A stretch of 57,571 bases of DNA from Paenibacillus sp. VTT E-133291 (GCF_002264395.1 NZ_NFVA01000043.1:1-57571); one strand, 5' to 3'; shown: positions 33,728 through 42,785, counted from the first letter of the stretch. A program made the numbers and translations. Notes: generated from the letters alone by a model not told the origin.

Positions 33728-34075
33728 TTTGTTTTCTGCGTGCAAAAATGTTATGTGACTAATATGCCCGCTCACTTGAACATTTTTCCGACTGCATAGC
33801 TCTTATTGTTTCGTATTTGTGCGGATTTGTGCCCGATTTACACGAATAGGTGCAATAGAGTCCGATCGCTCAAAAAGATGTGTATTCAGGAGCATAGGAA
33901 TTCAGGAACTCAGAACTCAGGGTGGATCCTATCCTGAAATGGATTTTTAATGAAAATTGGTGCGATGATAAAGAATATCTATTATTATTTGACTGATTAT
34001 GTTATGATTATTGTTTATGACGTGAAAAAAGGATTTTTTGTTAAGAATATATGTATTAGAAATTAAGGAGACAAA
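33728..34075 (+). other. gene-free leader region of the DEAD-box helicase gene
   Basis: No gene is visible. ATTCAGGA occurs twice (near 33883 and 33900) and can pair with TCCTGAA near 33931, giving alternative hairpins. An A6/T6 hairpin lies near 34024-34040. TTGACT at about 33989 could be a -35 box, but no clean -10 is seen at the right distance. A long structured leader is common for cold-induced helicase genes; that role here is inferred. Confidence 0.35.
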
Positions 34076-35437
34076 ATGACATTTAACGAACTGAATATTA
34101 TGCCTGCGATTTTAAAGGCTTTAACCAAAGAAAACTATACATCACCTACACCAATACAGGAGCAATCGATCCCAGCTGTATTAGCAGGTAGAGATTTACT
34201 TGGATGTGCTCAAACGGGAACAGGAAAAACAGCTGCATTCTCTGTACCTATTATTCAATTATTAAGCGAACAAACAAGCCCCAATAAATCAAACAATTTG
34301 CGACGTATTCGCTCACTGATCTTAACACCGACAAGAGAACTAGCGATTCAAATTGCTGATAACATAAAAGCGTATAGCCAATATACAGATATCCGCTCTG
34401 CTGCCATCGTTGGTGGTGTATCACAGAAAGTACAAGAGCGTGCCCTGAATCAAGGTGCTGATATTCTAATTGCTACACCAGGTAGACTTATCGATCTGAT
34501 CAATCAAAAACGTGTGGACTTACAGCATGTCCAAATTCTTGTCTTGGATGAAGCTGACCGTATGCTAGATATGGGCTTTATTCATGATGTAAAGCGAATT
34601 ATCGCCAAAATGCCAACGAAGAAACAAACACTGTTCTTCTCGGCAACGATGCCTACTGAGATCTCCAAATTGATCAAAACCTTGCTTGTAAATCCAGTAA
34701 AAGTAGAAATCACACCCGTGTCATCTACTGCGGACAGAATCGAACAATCGATCTATTTGTTAGAGAACGGAAACAAGCAAAACCAATTGAATCTTTTATT
34801 ACAGGATAAATCAATCGTTTCTGCGCTGGTGTTTACTCGTACTAAACGTGGTGCAGACCGTGTTACTCGTGATCTAGCAAAAGTGAACATTTCTGCACAA
34901 GCCATTCACGGCAATAAATCGCAGAATGATCGTCAGAATGCATTGCGGAATTTTAAAAGTGGTGCAACCCGTGTGCTAGTAGCTACGGATATCGCCGCGC
35001 GAGGAATCGATATTGATGAGTTGTCTCATGTAATCAACTTTAACTTGCCTAATATTCCAGAAACCTATGTGCACCGAATTGGTCGTACGGGTAGAGCGGG
35101 TTTAAGCGGGACTGCAATCTCTTTTTGTGAATCTGAAGAGCTTCCGTTCCTTAAAGATATTGAGAAATTGATCGGAAAATCGATTCCTGAAGTGAAGGAT
35201 CACCCGTATCCGATGTCTCGTAAAACGCAGATGAAGACAGAACGATCTTCGAAACCGTCAGGTTCGAGATCTGCCTCTTCAAAACCGTCGACCTCTAGAC
35301 CTTCAACAGCTAAACCTGCGGGGTCAAAGCCAGCGGCATCTAAACCTGCCAAAGCAAAGCCTAAGTCTAACCCTCCACTAAAGCCAAAGTCTGAGTGGTT
35401 CACCAAGGGAAGACAGCAAACTTCGAGCAGCAGATAA
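34076..35437 (+). CDS. DEAD-box RNA helicase, RhlE/CshA-like
   Basis: ATP-dependent RNA helicase of 453 residues. Motifs in order: Q motif (SPTPIQEQSIP), I AQTGTGKT near 46, Ia PTRELA, Ib TPGR, II DEAD near 159, III SAT, V ATDIAARGID and VI HRIGRTGR. The C-terminal 60 residues are a Lys/Ser/Pro/Ala-rich repetitive tail (repeats of the type SKPxxxKPA), as expected for an RNA-binding tail. AAGGAG precedes ATG 34076. It probably works in ribosome assembly or cold-adapted RNA decay. A strong terminator follows. Confidence 0.93.
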   Translation: MTFNELNIMPAILKALTKENYTSPTPIQEQSIPAVLAGRDLLGCAQTGTGKTAAFSVPIIQLLSEQTSPNKSNNLRRIRSLILTPTRELAIQIADNIKAYSQYTDIRSAAIVGGVSQKVQERALNQGADILIATPGRLIDLINQKRVDLQHVQILVLDEADRMLDMGFIHDVKRIIAKMPTKKQTLFFSATMPTEISKLIKTLLVNPVKVEITPVSSTADRIEQSIYLLENGNKQNQLNLLLQDKSIVSALVFTRTKRGADRVTRDLAKVNISAQAIHGNKSQNDRQNALRNFKSGATRVLVATDIAARGIDIDELSHVINFNLPNIPETYVHRIGRTGRAGLSGTAISFCESEELPFLKDIEKLIGKSIPEVKDHPYPMSRKTQMKTERSSKPSGSRSASSKPSTSRPSTAKPAGSKPAASKPAKAKPKSNPPLKPKSEWFTKGRQQTSSSR

Positions 35438-35477
35438 GTTGTTTTGAACGCTGGACGTTTTATATAGTAAGATCTCA

Positions 35478-35510
35478 AAACCGTCAGAGAAATCTGATGG
35501 TTTTTTTTGT
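35478..35510 (+). terminator. Rho-independent terminator of the helicase gene
   Basis: AAACCGTCAGA pairs with TCTGATGGTTT (one G-T pair) around GAAA, followed by eight T. Confidence 0.88.
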
Positions 35511-35572
35511 TTTTTGATGCTGCGGTAAGTTAATAGGTGATACTCTTTTATTTAAAAACAGAGGTGATGTTG

Positions 35573-35690
35573 TGGACGATACTAAACTATATACACTGTG
35601 GATAGAATCAGAAGAATGCTTAGAATAATATCGAAAAAGTTATTGCTGATCTTCTCGATGAGAGCGATTTCGACGTTAGATTCATTACAA
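35573..35690 (+). pseudogene. possible frameshifted small gene
   Basis: GAGGTGAT precedes GTG 35573, which reads VDDTKLYTLWIESEECLE and stops near 35628. Shifting frame by one base continues with NNIEKVIADLLDESDFDVRF to the start of the next terminator. Codon use and acidic composition look coding in both pieces, so this may be a broken small gene of about 45 residues. No family recognised. Confidence 0.35.
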
Positions 35691-35725
35691 AAAAGCCGCT
35701 ACACAGTTCCCACTGTATAACGGCT
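35688..35725 (-). terminator. terminator of the second dapA-like gene
   Basis: On the minus strand AGCCGTTATACAGT pairs with ACTGTGTAGCGGCT (two mismatches) around GGGA, followed by six T. Confidence 0.75.
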
Positions 35726-35738
35726 GTTGTTATTATAG

Positions 35739-36635
35739 TTATGCAGTCGCTTCAATCGCGTTGTCCTGAATATAAGAACCAAGCTCTTGCTGAAGCGCTG
35801 TGCTGATGGAAGTCATTGGGAGGCGAAGCGTATCCGAATTGATTAGGCCATTTTGGCTAAGCATCCATTTGATTGGAGCGGGGTTCGATTCCTTGAACAA
35901 GAGACGGATGATCGGCAGTAGTTGTTCAAAGTTTTCTTTGGATAAGTCGAATTGACCCGATTTGAAGGCTTCGTATATACGGATACATTCTGCTGGATAA
36001 ACGTTCGCAGTAGCAAGCATACCACCAGCTGCCCCGGAGCTAAGCATTTCAAAAAAGAGTGAATCGTCGCCGCCAAGCACAGGTTTGCTACCTGTACGAA
36101 CTAGCTCAGTAACCATTTTGGTGCTACCAGAGCAGTCTTTTAATCCGACAACATGATTCATTTCTAGGATTGTACGTGCAGTATCTAGGGTCATAGCAGT
36201 ACCCGTACGACTTGGAATGTCATAAGCCATGATCGGAATACCTACTTCTGCCGCTTTGCGGAAATGGGCAATGATGCCCTCTTGTGATGGACGACTATAA
36301 TAAGGGACGACTACTAGTGCGCAATCCGCACCAAGGTTAGCTGCGATCTCTGTGCGAGCTACCGTAGAAGCTGTGTCATTGGTTCCTGTACCGACTACTA
36401 AGGGGATAGATGTAGATTGTAAAAGCTCACGAGAAGTGTTTACTAGAAGCTGCATTTCATTTACGGTTACAGTTGGCGATTCACCGGTGGTTCCATTAAC
36501 GACCAGACCTTGTATGCTGTTGTTAATAAGGTTCTTTACATAACGCTGATACGAATCCAGATCGACTTCACCAGCAGCATTGAACGGGGTGACCACGGGG
36601 ACATAAATTCCATAAATCTGTTGTTCTGTAAGCAT
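35739..36635 (-). CDS. second dihydrodipicolinate synthase family protein
   Basis: A 298-residue pyruvate-dependent aldolase-fold protein. Catalytic residues of DapA are all present: GTTGESPT loop, Tyr in YDIPSRTG and the Schiff-base Lys in GLKDCSGS. It differs clearly from the dapA at 8520-9395 and could be a second DapA or a relative acting on another aldehyde or keto acid. GGAGG lies before ATG 36635 (complement GCCTCC at 36647). It is transcribed away from a LysR gene, which likely controls it. Confidence 0.85.
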   Translation of the reverse strand: MLTEQQIYGIYVPVVTPFNAAGEVDLDSYQRYVKNLINNSIQGLVVNGTTGESPTVTVNEMQLLVNTSRELLQSTSIPLVVGTGTNDTASTVARTEIAANLGADCALVVVPYYSRPSQEGIIAHFRKAAEVGIPIMAYDIPSRTGTAMTLDTARTILEMNHVVGLKDCSGSTKMVTELVRTGSKPVLGGDDSLFFEMLSSGAAGGMLATANVYPAECIRIYEAFKSGQFDLSKENFEQLLPIIRLLFKESNPAPIKWMLSQNGLINSDTLRLPMTSISTALQQELGSYIQDNAIEATA

Positions 36636-36715
36636 AAATTATCGGCCTCCAAAATATTTTAATTCCTCTACATACACTTTACCATGGAATGTTGCATCGT
36701 CGTTAGCTATAATAA

Positions 36716-36731
36716 ATGATGTGTATCATCA
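36716..36731. promoter_or_regulatory. LysR-type operator candidate between dapA2 and lysR
   Basis: ATGAT-GTGT-ATCAT at 36716-36729 is a perfect palindrome, extended to TGATG/CATCA. It lies in the 121-base divergent intergenic region, next to TATAAT at 36709, where the regulator would act on both genes. Confidence 0.5.
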
Positions 36732-36756
36732 AAAATATTGATGTTAGGGTGAGGTT

Positions 36757-37656
36757 ATGGATTTAACCTATTTACGAACATTCCGCGAGGTAGCTAAACG
36801 TCAGAGCTTTACACGTGCTGCTGAAGAGCTAGGTTATGCCCAGTCGAGTGTTACGATGCAAATACAGAAGATAGAGAAGGAATACGGAGTCCCTTTAATA
36901 GAACGGCATGGTCGCCAATTGCGTCTTACCCCGCCTGGAGAAGAGCTATTGAAGCTATTCGTGGAGATTTTGGATCTGTATGATCGTTCTAAAGAAACCA
37001 TCGCCCAGCAAATAGGAGGCACGCTAACAATTGGGACAATAGATTCATTAGCCGCATTCTACTTGCCCCCTTACCTACAGCAGTTGAGGACGAAATTCCC
37101 GAAACTTGATATCCATCTACAAACTATGCAGGAAGCTAGTCTTGTGGCCAAAATAAAAGACGGGGAAGTGGACATCGGCTTGATGCTTGATCGTACCACT
37201 ACGGATTCTCTACTTGATCGTACGATCATTAGAGACGAACCGCTTGTATTGATCGCTCCCATTAATCATCCACTTGCCCGGAAGGATATAGTAAGCTTAC
37301 AGGATCTAAATAATTGTGAATTAATTGTTTCTGAAGAAAGCTGTATTTATCGGAGTCTGTTCGAGAATCTGTTAAAGGATCACGGCATTATATTCCGCAT
37401 AGGCTTTGAGCTTTCGAATCTAGAAGCGATCAAACGTTGTGTAATGAATGGTCTGGGAATTGCCCTGCTACCAAAAATCGTGGCAGAGGAAGAAATTGAG
37501 CGGGGGAACTTGGCCGAGCTGCCCTTCGCACATCCGGAAATTCACTTTGATCTGCAGCTTCTGATGCATCCTAAGAAATGGAAGTCCCAGCCGTTGCAAT
37601 TTCTAACGCAAATGTTACTTGTGAATGAATCGTTAGCGAAAGGTAGCATTATTTAA
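36757..37656 (+). CDS. LysR-family transcriptional regulator
   Basis: A 299-residue regulator with an N-terminal winged helix (DLTYLRTFREVAKRQSF start, helix-turn-helix about 18-37) and a two-lobe effector domain from about 90. Residues TIGTIDSLAAFYLPPYL mark the start of that domain. GTGAGG precedes ATG 36757. Divergent orientation to the dapA-like gene suggests that it controls that gene and itself; the ligand is unknown. Confidence 0.9.
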   Translation: MDLTYLRTFREVAKRQSFTRAAEELGYAQSSVTMQIQKIEKEYGVPLIERHGRQLRLTPPGEELLKLFVEILDLYDRSKETIAQQIGGTLTIGTIDSLAAFYLPPYLQQLRTKFPKLDIHLQTMQEASLVAKIKDGEVDIGLMLDRTTTDSLLDRTIIRDEPLVLIAPINHPLARKDIVSLQDLNNCELIVSEESCIYRSLFENLLKDHGIIFRIGFELSNLEAIKRCVMNGLGIALLPKIVAEEEIERGNLAELPFAHPEIHFDLQLLMHPKKWKSQPLQFLTQMLLVNESLAKGSII

Positions 37657-37674
37657 TGAAAGTCGCTATAAATA

Positions 37675-37704
37675 TTGACATTCAAAATCAGTTTATGTTA
37701 TATA
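37675..37704 (+). promoter_or_regulatory. sigma-A promoter of htpG
   Basis: TTGACA at 37675-37680 and TATATA at 37699-37704 are 18 bases apart. The CIRCE operator follows at the expected transcription start. Confidence 0.7.
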
Positions 37705-37714
37705 AAAAGAAGAA

Positions 37715-37741
37715 TTAGCACTCATCTAAGAAGAGTGCTAA
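37715..37741 (+). promoter_or_regulatory. CIRCE operator (HrcA site)
   Basis: TTAGCACTC-N9-GAGTGCTAA is a perfect match to CIRCE, the binding site of the heat-shock repressor HrcA. It starts ten bases past the -10 box. Confidence 0.95.
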
Positions 37742-37791
37742 TCATAGAGTGTTGTACAAGAAGGTTATTTTGAAAGGAGATTTATTTATTC

Positions 37792-39672
37792 ATGGCCAAA
37801 AAAGAGTTTAAAGCCGAATCGAAAAGATTGCTGGAAATGATGATTAACTCCATTTATACCCAACGAGAAATTTTCCTGCGCGAGTTGATTTCCAATGCAA
37901 GTGATGCGATTGATAAGATCTATTACAGAGCATTAGCTGATGAAGGCCTGGTCTTCAACAAAGAGGATTACTATATTAAAGTGAGTGCTGATAAGGCGAA
38001 CAGAACCTTGACGATTTCCGATACAGGGATCGGGATGACTCAAGAGGAACTGGAGAATAACTTAGGAACGATCGCGAAGAGCGGATCGCTTGCTTTTAAA
38101 AAAGAGAATGAAGCTAAAGATGGTCATAATATCATCGGACAGTTCGGTGTTGGCTTCTACGCTGCGTTTATGGTGGCAGATGACGTTACAGTGATCAGTA
38201 AGGCACTAGGCAGCGACGAGGCCTTTAAATGGGAGTCTAAGGGCGCTGACGGCTATACTCTGGAGTCTGTCGAGAAGGATTCTGTGGGTACTGATGTTAT
38301 TTTGAAGATTAAAGAGAATACCGAAGAAGATCAATATGATGAATATCTGGAAGAATATCGCCTGAAATCCATCATTAAAAAATACTCCGACTTCATCCGT
38401 TTCCCAATTAAGATGGACGTGAAGGAGCAAAAGCCAAAAGTAGGCACAGAAAACGAGTTTGAGGAAGTTGTTCAAGAACAAACCGTAAACAGCATGGTAC
38501 CAATCTGGCGGAAGAACAAAAGCGAGCTGACCACAGAAGATTACGATAACTTCTATGCAGAGAAACGTTACGGCTTCGACAAACCGCTTAAACATATTCA
38601 TATCAGTGCCGATGGTGCTGTAGTATATAATGCAATCCTGTTCATCCCAGAAAATACACCTTTTGATTATTACACAAAGGAATATGAAAAAGGTCTTGAG
38701 CTTTATTCCAACGGTGTATTGATCATGAACAAATGTGCAGATCTGCTGCCTGACTATTTTAGCTTTGTAAAAGGTATGGTAGATTCAGAGGATCTTTCGC
38801 TGAACATCTCCAGAGAGATGCTCCAGCATGACCGTCAGCTGACCTTGATCGCTAAGAATATTAAGAATAAAGTGAAGAGCCAACTGCAAAGCTTGCTGAA
38901 GGATGAAAGAGAGAAATATGAGCAGTTCTATAATGCTTTTGGCAGACAGCTTAAATTCGGTGTGTACAATGATTATGGAATGCACAAAGATACACTTCAA
39001 GACTTACTGATGTTCTACTCCTCCAAGGAGAAGAAGCTGGTAACACTGGACGAATATGTATCAAGAATGCCAGAAGATCAGAAGTACATCTATTATGCAT
39101 CCGGAGAGTCGATCGACAGAATCGAAAAGCTCCCACAAACCGAGCTGGTATCGGATAAAGGGTATGAAATTCTCTACTTCACTGATGATATTGATGAATT
39201 TGCGATCAAGATGATCCAGTCGTATAAGGAAAAAGAATTTAAATCCGTATCCAGTGGTGATCTGGGAATCGAAGCTGACGAAGCGGACAAGCCAACGGAA
39301 GCGGAAGAGAACGAAAACAAGGAGCTTTTTGAAGCGATGAAGGACATCCTGTCCGGCAAAGTGAAGAATGTTAAAGCTTCCAAACGTTTGAAGACGCATC
39401 CGGTATGCCTCTCTGCAGAAGGTGAACTGACGATCGAGATGGAAAAAATCCTGAAATCGATGCCGAATGGGCAAGAGGTTCAAGCGGACAAGGTACTCGA
39501 AATCAACATTCATCACGAAGTATTCCAGTCCTTGAAAGCGGCAGCTGAGAACGATAAAGAGAAGCTCGGTTTATACACGAACTTGCTGTACAACCAAGCC
39601 CTGTTGATCGAAGGATTGCAAGTTAGTGATCCTGTTCAATTCACCAATGATATTTGTAAAATCATGAAATAA
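37792..39672 (+). CDS. htpG: HtpG, Hsp90-family chaperone
   Basis: ATP-dependent chaperone, a 626-residue homodimer subunit. The N-terminal GHKL ATPase (about 1-215) has ISNASDAIDK, DTGIGM and GQFGVGFY. The middle domain has the catalytic-loop Arg in SLNISREMLQ near 340, and the C-terminal dimerisation domain lacks an MEEVD tail, as in bacteria. AAAGGAGA precedes ATG 37792. A sigma-A promoter with a perfect CIRCE indicates HrcA control, unlike B. subtilis htpG. Confidence 0.97.
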   Translation: MAKKEFKAESKRLLEMMINSIYTQREIFLRELISNASDAIDKIYYRALADEGLVFNKEDYYIKVSADKANRTLTISDTGIGMTQEELENNLGTIAKSGSLAFKKENEAKDGHNIIGQFGVGFYAAFMVADDVTVISKALGSDEAFKWESKGADGYTLESVEKDSVGTDVILKIKENTEEDQYDEYLEEYRLKSIIKKYSDFIRFPIKMDVKEQKPKVGTENEFEEVVQEQTVNSMVPIWRKNKSELTTEDYDNFYAEKRYGFDKPLKHIHISADGAVVYNAILFIPENTPFDYYTKEYEKGLELYSNGVLIMNKCADLLPDYFSFVKGMVDSEDLSLNISREMLQHDRQLTLIAKNIKNKVKSQLQSLLKDEREKYEQFYNAFGRQLKFGVYNDYGMHKDTLQDLLMFYSSKEKKLVTLDEYVSRMPEDQKYIYYASGESIDRIEKLPQTELVSDKGYEILYFTDDIDEFAIKMIQSYKEKEFKSVSSGDLGIEADEADKPTEAEENENKELFEAMKDILSGKVKNVKASKRLKTHPVCLSAEGELTIEMEKILKSMPNGQEVQADKVLEINIHHEVFQSLKAAAENDKEKLGLYTNLLYNQALLIEGLQVSDPVQFTNDICKIMK

Positions 39673-39684
39673 TATAAAGTACAG

Positions 39685-39722
39685 GGACCATCCAATTGTA
39701 TTATGATTGGGTGGTCTTTTTC
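39685..39722 (+). terminator. Rho-independent terminator of htpG
   Basis: GACCATCCAAT pairs with ATTGGGTGGTC (one G-T pair) around a nine-base loop, followed by five T. Confidence 0.85.
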
Positions 39723-39762
39723 ATGGGAATTATGGCGAATTCATTATGTTTGAGCTTATGCA

Positions 39763-39791
39763 TTGACATTACTCGATAAATTAAGTATTAT
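39763..39791 (+). promoter_or_regulatory. sigma-A promoter of the T-box/metS unit
   Basis: TTGACA at 39763-39768 and TATTAT at 39786-39791 are exactly 17 bases apart. Confidence 0.8.
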
Positions 39792-39799
39792 TTCCAGTA

Positions 39800-40092
39800 A
39801 CTTGAATATGTAAAAGCAAAGAAGAGAAAGAGTACCACGGCAATTCTTTCAACAGAGAGCTCCGGTCGCTGAAAAGGAGTAAAGAAAACCCTTGGGAATA
39901 TGGTCTCAGAGCTGCGCATCGAAACCTTATGGGTTGTAGGCTGCGCCGGAACCTGCATCCGTTACAGTGCTAGGGTATAAACGTTAATTAACGTCGTACC
40001 TGAAGAGGTAAATGTCATGAGGCATTTATAAAATTAGGTGGTAACACGTGAGTAGAACTCTCGTCCTTTGTGGACGGGAGTTTTTTTGTTGT
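39800..40092 (+). promoter_or_regulatory. methionine T-box leader with terminator
   Basis: The leader shows stem I (AGAGAGCTCCGGTCGCTG near 39854), a specifier codon ATG at 39900-39902 followed by G, and the T-box motif AGGTGGTAACACG at 40036-40048. TGGT can pair with the ACCA end of uncharged Met tRNA. The terminator AACTCTCGTCC/GGACGGGAGTT with seven T is at 40057-40088. Uncharged tRNA-Met should allow readthrough into the synthetase gene. Confidence 0.92.
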
Positions 40093-40115
40093 CTAAAAAA
40101 AGGAGGAGAAGGTTA

Positions 40116-41762
40116 ATGAGTAATGTGTTTATAGGTGGTGCTTGGCCGTATGCGAATGGATCTTTACATCTTGGGAGATTATCAAGTGTGTTGCCTGGGG
40201 ATGTGCTGGCACGATATTTTCGCTCCAAAGGGGATAACGTATTATATGTATCAGGCAGTGATTGCCATGGCACACCCGTAGCGGTTCAGGCTGCGAATGA
40301 AGGAATTACGCCCGGAGCCTTTGCGAGCAGATATCATGAAGAGTTTCTGAAGTGTTTTGAACAGCTGGGATTTAGTTATGATCTATATACTCGAACGGAT
40401 CAACCGCAGCATCATAAGGTCGTGCAAGAGTTGTTTACAAAGCTGCTAGAGAATGGTCATTTATATAATAAAACCATTGCGCAATGTTACTGCGAGGTAG
40501 ATCAGCGCTTTTTGCCAGATAGATATGTAGAAGGGACTTGTCCGGTATGTGGCCAGCGAGCACGAGGGGATCAATGTGATTATTGTTCTACGATTCTAGA
40601 TCCTGCCGATTTGTTAGACAGAGTCTGCAAATTATGTGGGAGTACGCCAACAGAACGGCCTACAGAACATTATTATCTTAGCTTATCTAATTTTCAGTCT
40701 GAATTAACGGAATATGTAGAGGAAGCACAATTTTGGAGAGAAAACGCTATTAAACTGACCAAACGTTATTTACAAGAAGAGCTGCAGGACCGCGCGGTAA
40801 CAAGAGACTTGTCTTGGGGTGTAGATGTCCCTGTGGCTGGATTTGAAGATAAAAAAATTTATGTTTGGATTGAGGCGGTAAGTGGTTATCTATCAGCCAG
40901 TAAGCAGTGGGCTGCGCAGTCCGGAGGAAGCTGGGAGGATTTTTGGTTAGAGAATAAAGGGAAGATTACCGCTTATTATGTCCATGGTAAAGACAATATT
41001 CCTTTTCACACCTTAATATGGCCGGCTGTGTTATTAGGAGCAGGAGGTTTGCATTTACCGGACAGGATTATATCTAGCGAATATTTAACCCTTGAAGGGC
41101 AGAAGTTCTCCACTAGCCGAAATTGGGCGGTCTGGGTACCTGATATTTTAGAGCGGTATCAGCCAGATTCTATTCGTTATTTCTTAATTGCCAATGGACC
41201 CGAGAAGCGGGACACGGATTTTTCCTGGAGAGAGTTTATTTATAGCCATAATGGAGAGCTGCTTGGAGCATTTGGTAACTTTGTAAATCGTTCATTGGCT
41301 TTTGTAGATAAGTTTTATGAAGGGAAAGTGCCGAATGGGCAATTGGATAAGGGGTGGAGGGACAACATTGACCTCTTGTATCTGGAATCAGGGCGGCTTA
41401 TTGAGGCTGGGAATATAAAAGATGCGCTGGAGTATATTTTTTCTTACGTGCGCAAGGCAAACCAGTATTTCGATCTGCAAAAACCATGGATACAGATAAA
41501 AGAGGATCAGGTTTCTTGTGATTCTGCAATATACACATGTGTGCAAATTATTGCGAACCTAGCGAATTTGCTGCATCCGTTTCTGCCGTTCTCATGTGAC
41601 AAGATCAGGGGGTTCCTGTCGTTAGAACTACCGAATTGGCAGCCTTGCTCGGTGCCCCCTTACCAACAGATTACTGATTTACAATTGTTGTTTGAACGAA
41701 TTGATATTAGTCGTATTAAAGAAGAAGAGGATAGACTAGTTCAACAACAAGTGAATAAATAG
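40116..41762 (+). CDS. metS: methionyl-tRNA synthetase, short form
   Basis: Class I synthetase charging tRNA-Met, 548 residues. HIGH appears as HLGR near residue 18 and KMSKS as KFSTS near 331. Four CxxC-type pairs (CPVCG, CDYC, CKLCG) form the zinc knuckle insert. The anticodon-binding helix bundle follows, but the C-terminal EMAP/OB-fold dimerisation domain of the usual Bacillota enzyme (about 660 residues) is missing. AGGAGG precedes ATG 40116. A Met-specific T-box controls it. It is likely a second MetRS besides a housekeeping copy elsewhere; that copy is outside this window. Confidence 0.93.
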   Translation: MSNVFIGGAWPYANGSLHLGRLSSVLPGDVLARYFRSKGDNVLYVSGSDCHGTPVAVQAANEGITPGAFASRYHEEFLKCFEQLGFSYDLYTRTDQPQHHKVVQELFTKLLENGHLYNKTIAQCYCEVDQRFLPDRYVEGTCPVCGQRARGDQCDYCSTILDPADLLDRVCKLCGSTPTERPTEHYYLSLSNFQSELTEYVEEAQFWRENAIKLTKRYLQEELQDRAVTRDLSWGVDVPVAGFEDKKIYVWIEAVSGYLSASKQWAAQSGGSWEDFWLENKGKITAYYVHGKDNIPFHTLIWPAVLLGAGGLHLPDRIISSEYLTLEGQKFSTSRNWAVWVPDILERYQPDSIRYFLIANGPEKRDTDFSWREFIYSHNGELLGAFGNFVNRSLAFVDKFYEGKVPNGQLDKGWRDNIDLLYLESGRLIEAGNIKDALEYIFSYVRKANQYFDLQKPWIQIKEDQVSCDSAIYTCVQIIANLANLLHPFLPFSCDKIRGFLSLELPNWQPCSVPPYQQITDLQLLFERIDISRIKEEEDRLVQQQVNK

Positions 41763-41771
41763 CGAAGATTC

Positions 41772-42641
41772 TTAACCATTCTTAAAGCTTTCAATAAACT
41801 TAGAAGCTAGTGATGATAAGTATTTATCCTTGATCCAGACGGCGGCGACCCGCGTGCGTAGTGATTCACTACTGATTTCTTTATAGATCAAATTCCGATT
41901 ACTCGTTAATTCGAAAGCGGATTTGGGAATGATTCCGATGCCAAGACCAGCGTTTGCCCAGAGCAGTGTTGTTCGCGCATCATCATTCATACAGAAAATC
42001 AGCGGATCAAAACCATTCTCAAGACAGGTTTCCCGGATAAGCTGCTCAAAACGGCGGTAGATAATGAGCGGCTTATCTTTTAATTCACCGATCTCAACGA
42101 AGTTTTCATCTGTTTTCCAGTCATACTCTGGCGTCATTACGGCAATCATAGGCTCAGCCTGTGTGTAAAGACATTCTAAATTTGTAGCATTAAAGGGTGT
42201 CCTAACAATCCCGACTTCGACAATACCTTTACTCAAGAGGTCAATGATTCTAAAGGTATTTCCTTCATGAATCTCAAACTTCACACCTTGATACGTTTTG
42301 TGGAACTCACATAGCCGATCTTGAAGCAACGTAGCTCCAGAGGAAGAAACTGTACCAATGGCTAGGGTTCCTTTTAAACCTTTGACAAAATCAGTGAGCT
42401 CACGGGCAGTGGAATCTGCCAGCTCCAGAATTTGTTGGGCACGGTCCCGCAAAATGGCTCCAGCTTCAGTGAGCTGCACGCTGCGTGGACCTCGTTCCAC
42501 TAGCTTTACACCGAGTTCTTCCTCCAGGAGTTTTAGCTGCTGGCTCAGCGGAGGCTGGGCCATTTGCAGCTTTCTGGCCGCGGATGTAATCTGTCCTTCC
42601 TCAGCTATCGCCATAAAATATTTAAGTTGTCTAATATCCAT
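41772..42641 (-). CDS. LysR-family transcriptional regulator
   Basis: A 289-residue regulator with an N-terminal winged helix (DIRQLKYFMAIAEEGQITSA; AQPPLSQQLKLLEEELGVKL recognition region) and an effector domain from about 90. The head resembles BsdA-type regulators. GGAGG lies before ATG 42641. It is divergent from the ABC exporter pair, with two inverted repeats between, suggesting that it controls the exporter. It converges with metS with no clear terminator in the ten-base gap. Confidence 0.9.
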   Translation of the reverse strand: MDIRQLKYFMAIAEEGQITSAARKLQMAQPPLSQQLKLLEEELGVKLVERGPRSVQLTEAGAILRDRAQQILELADSTARELTDFVKGLKGTLAIGTVSSSGATLLQDRLCEFHKTYQGVKFEIHEGNTFRIIDLLSKGIVEVGIVRTPFNATNLECLYTQAEPMIAVMTPEYDWKTDENFVEIGELKDKPLIIYRRFEQLIRETCLENGFDPLIFCMNDDARTTLLWANAGLGIGIIPKSAFELTSNRNLIYKEISSESLRTRVAAVWIKDKYLSSLASKFIESFKNG

Positions 42642-42673
42642 AAAAGAATCCTCCGAACTTGAGATATGTTAAT

Positions 42674-42709
42674 CGTATGGGAGCGATACGAATCCAATAT
42701 TATTAATAT
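42674..42709. promoter_or_regulatory. LysR-type operator candidates before the ABC exporter
   Basis: CGTAT-N7-ATACG at 42674-42690 contains the T-N11-A pattern of LysR sites. A second palindrome, ATATTA-T-TAATAT, is at 42697-42709. Both lie in the divergent gap between lysR and the exporter. Confidence 0.5.
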
Positions 42710-42785
42710 ATGAGTAGATATGCCATAATCATAACTGTTCTTATACATATTTCAAGTGGTTAAATACTTCTTAGGTTGGGTGTGG

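Noticed and set aside
42642..42785. A bmrB-like leader peptide attenuator before the ABC exporter
   Set aside because: No short frame followed by a terminator is seen; only inverted repeats are present.
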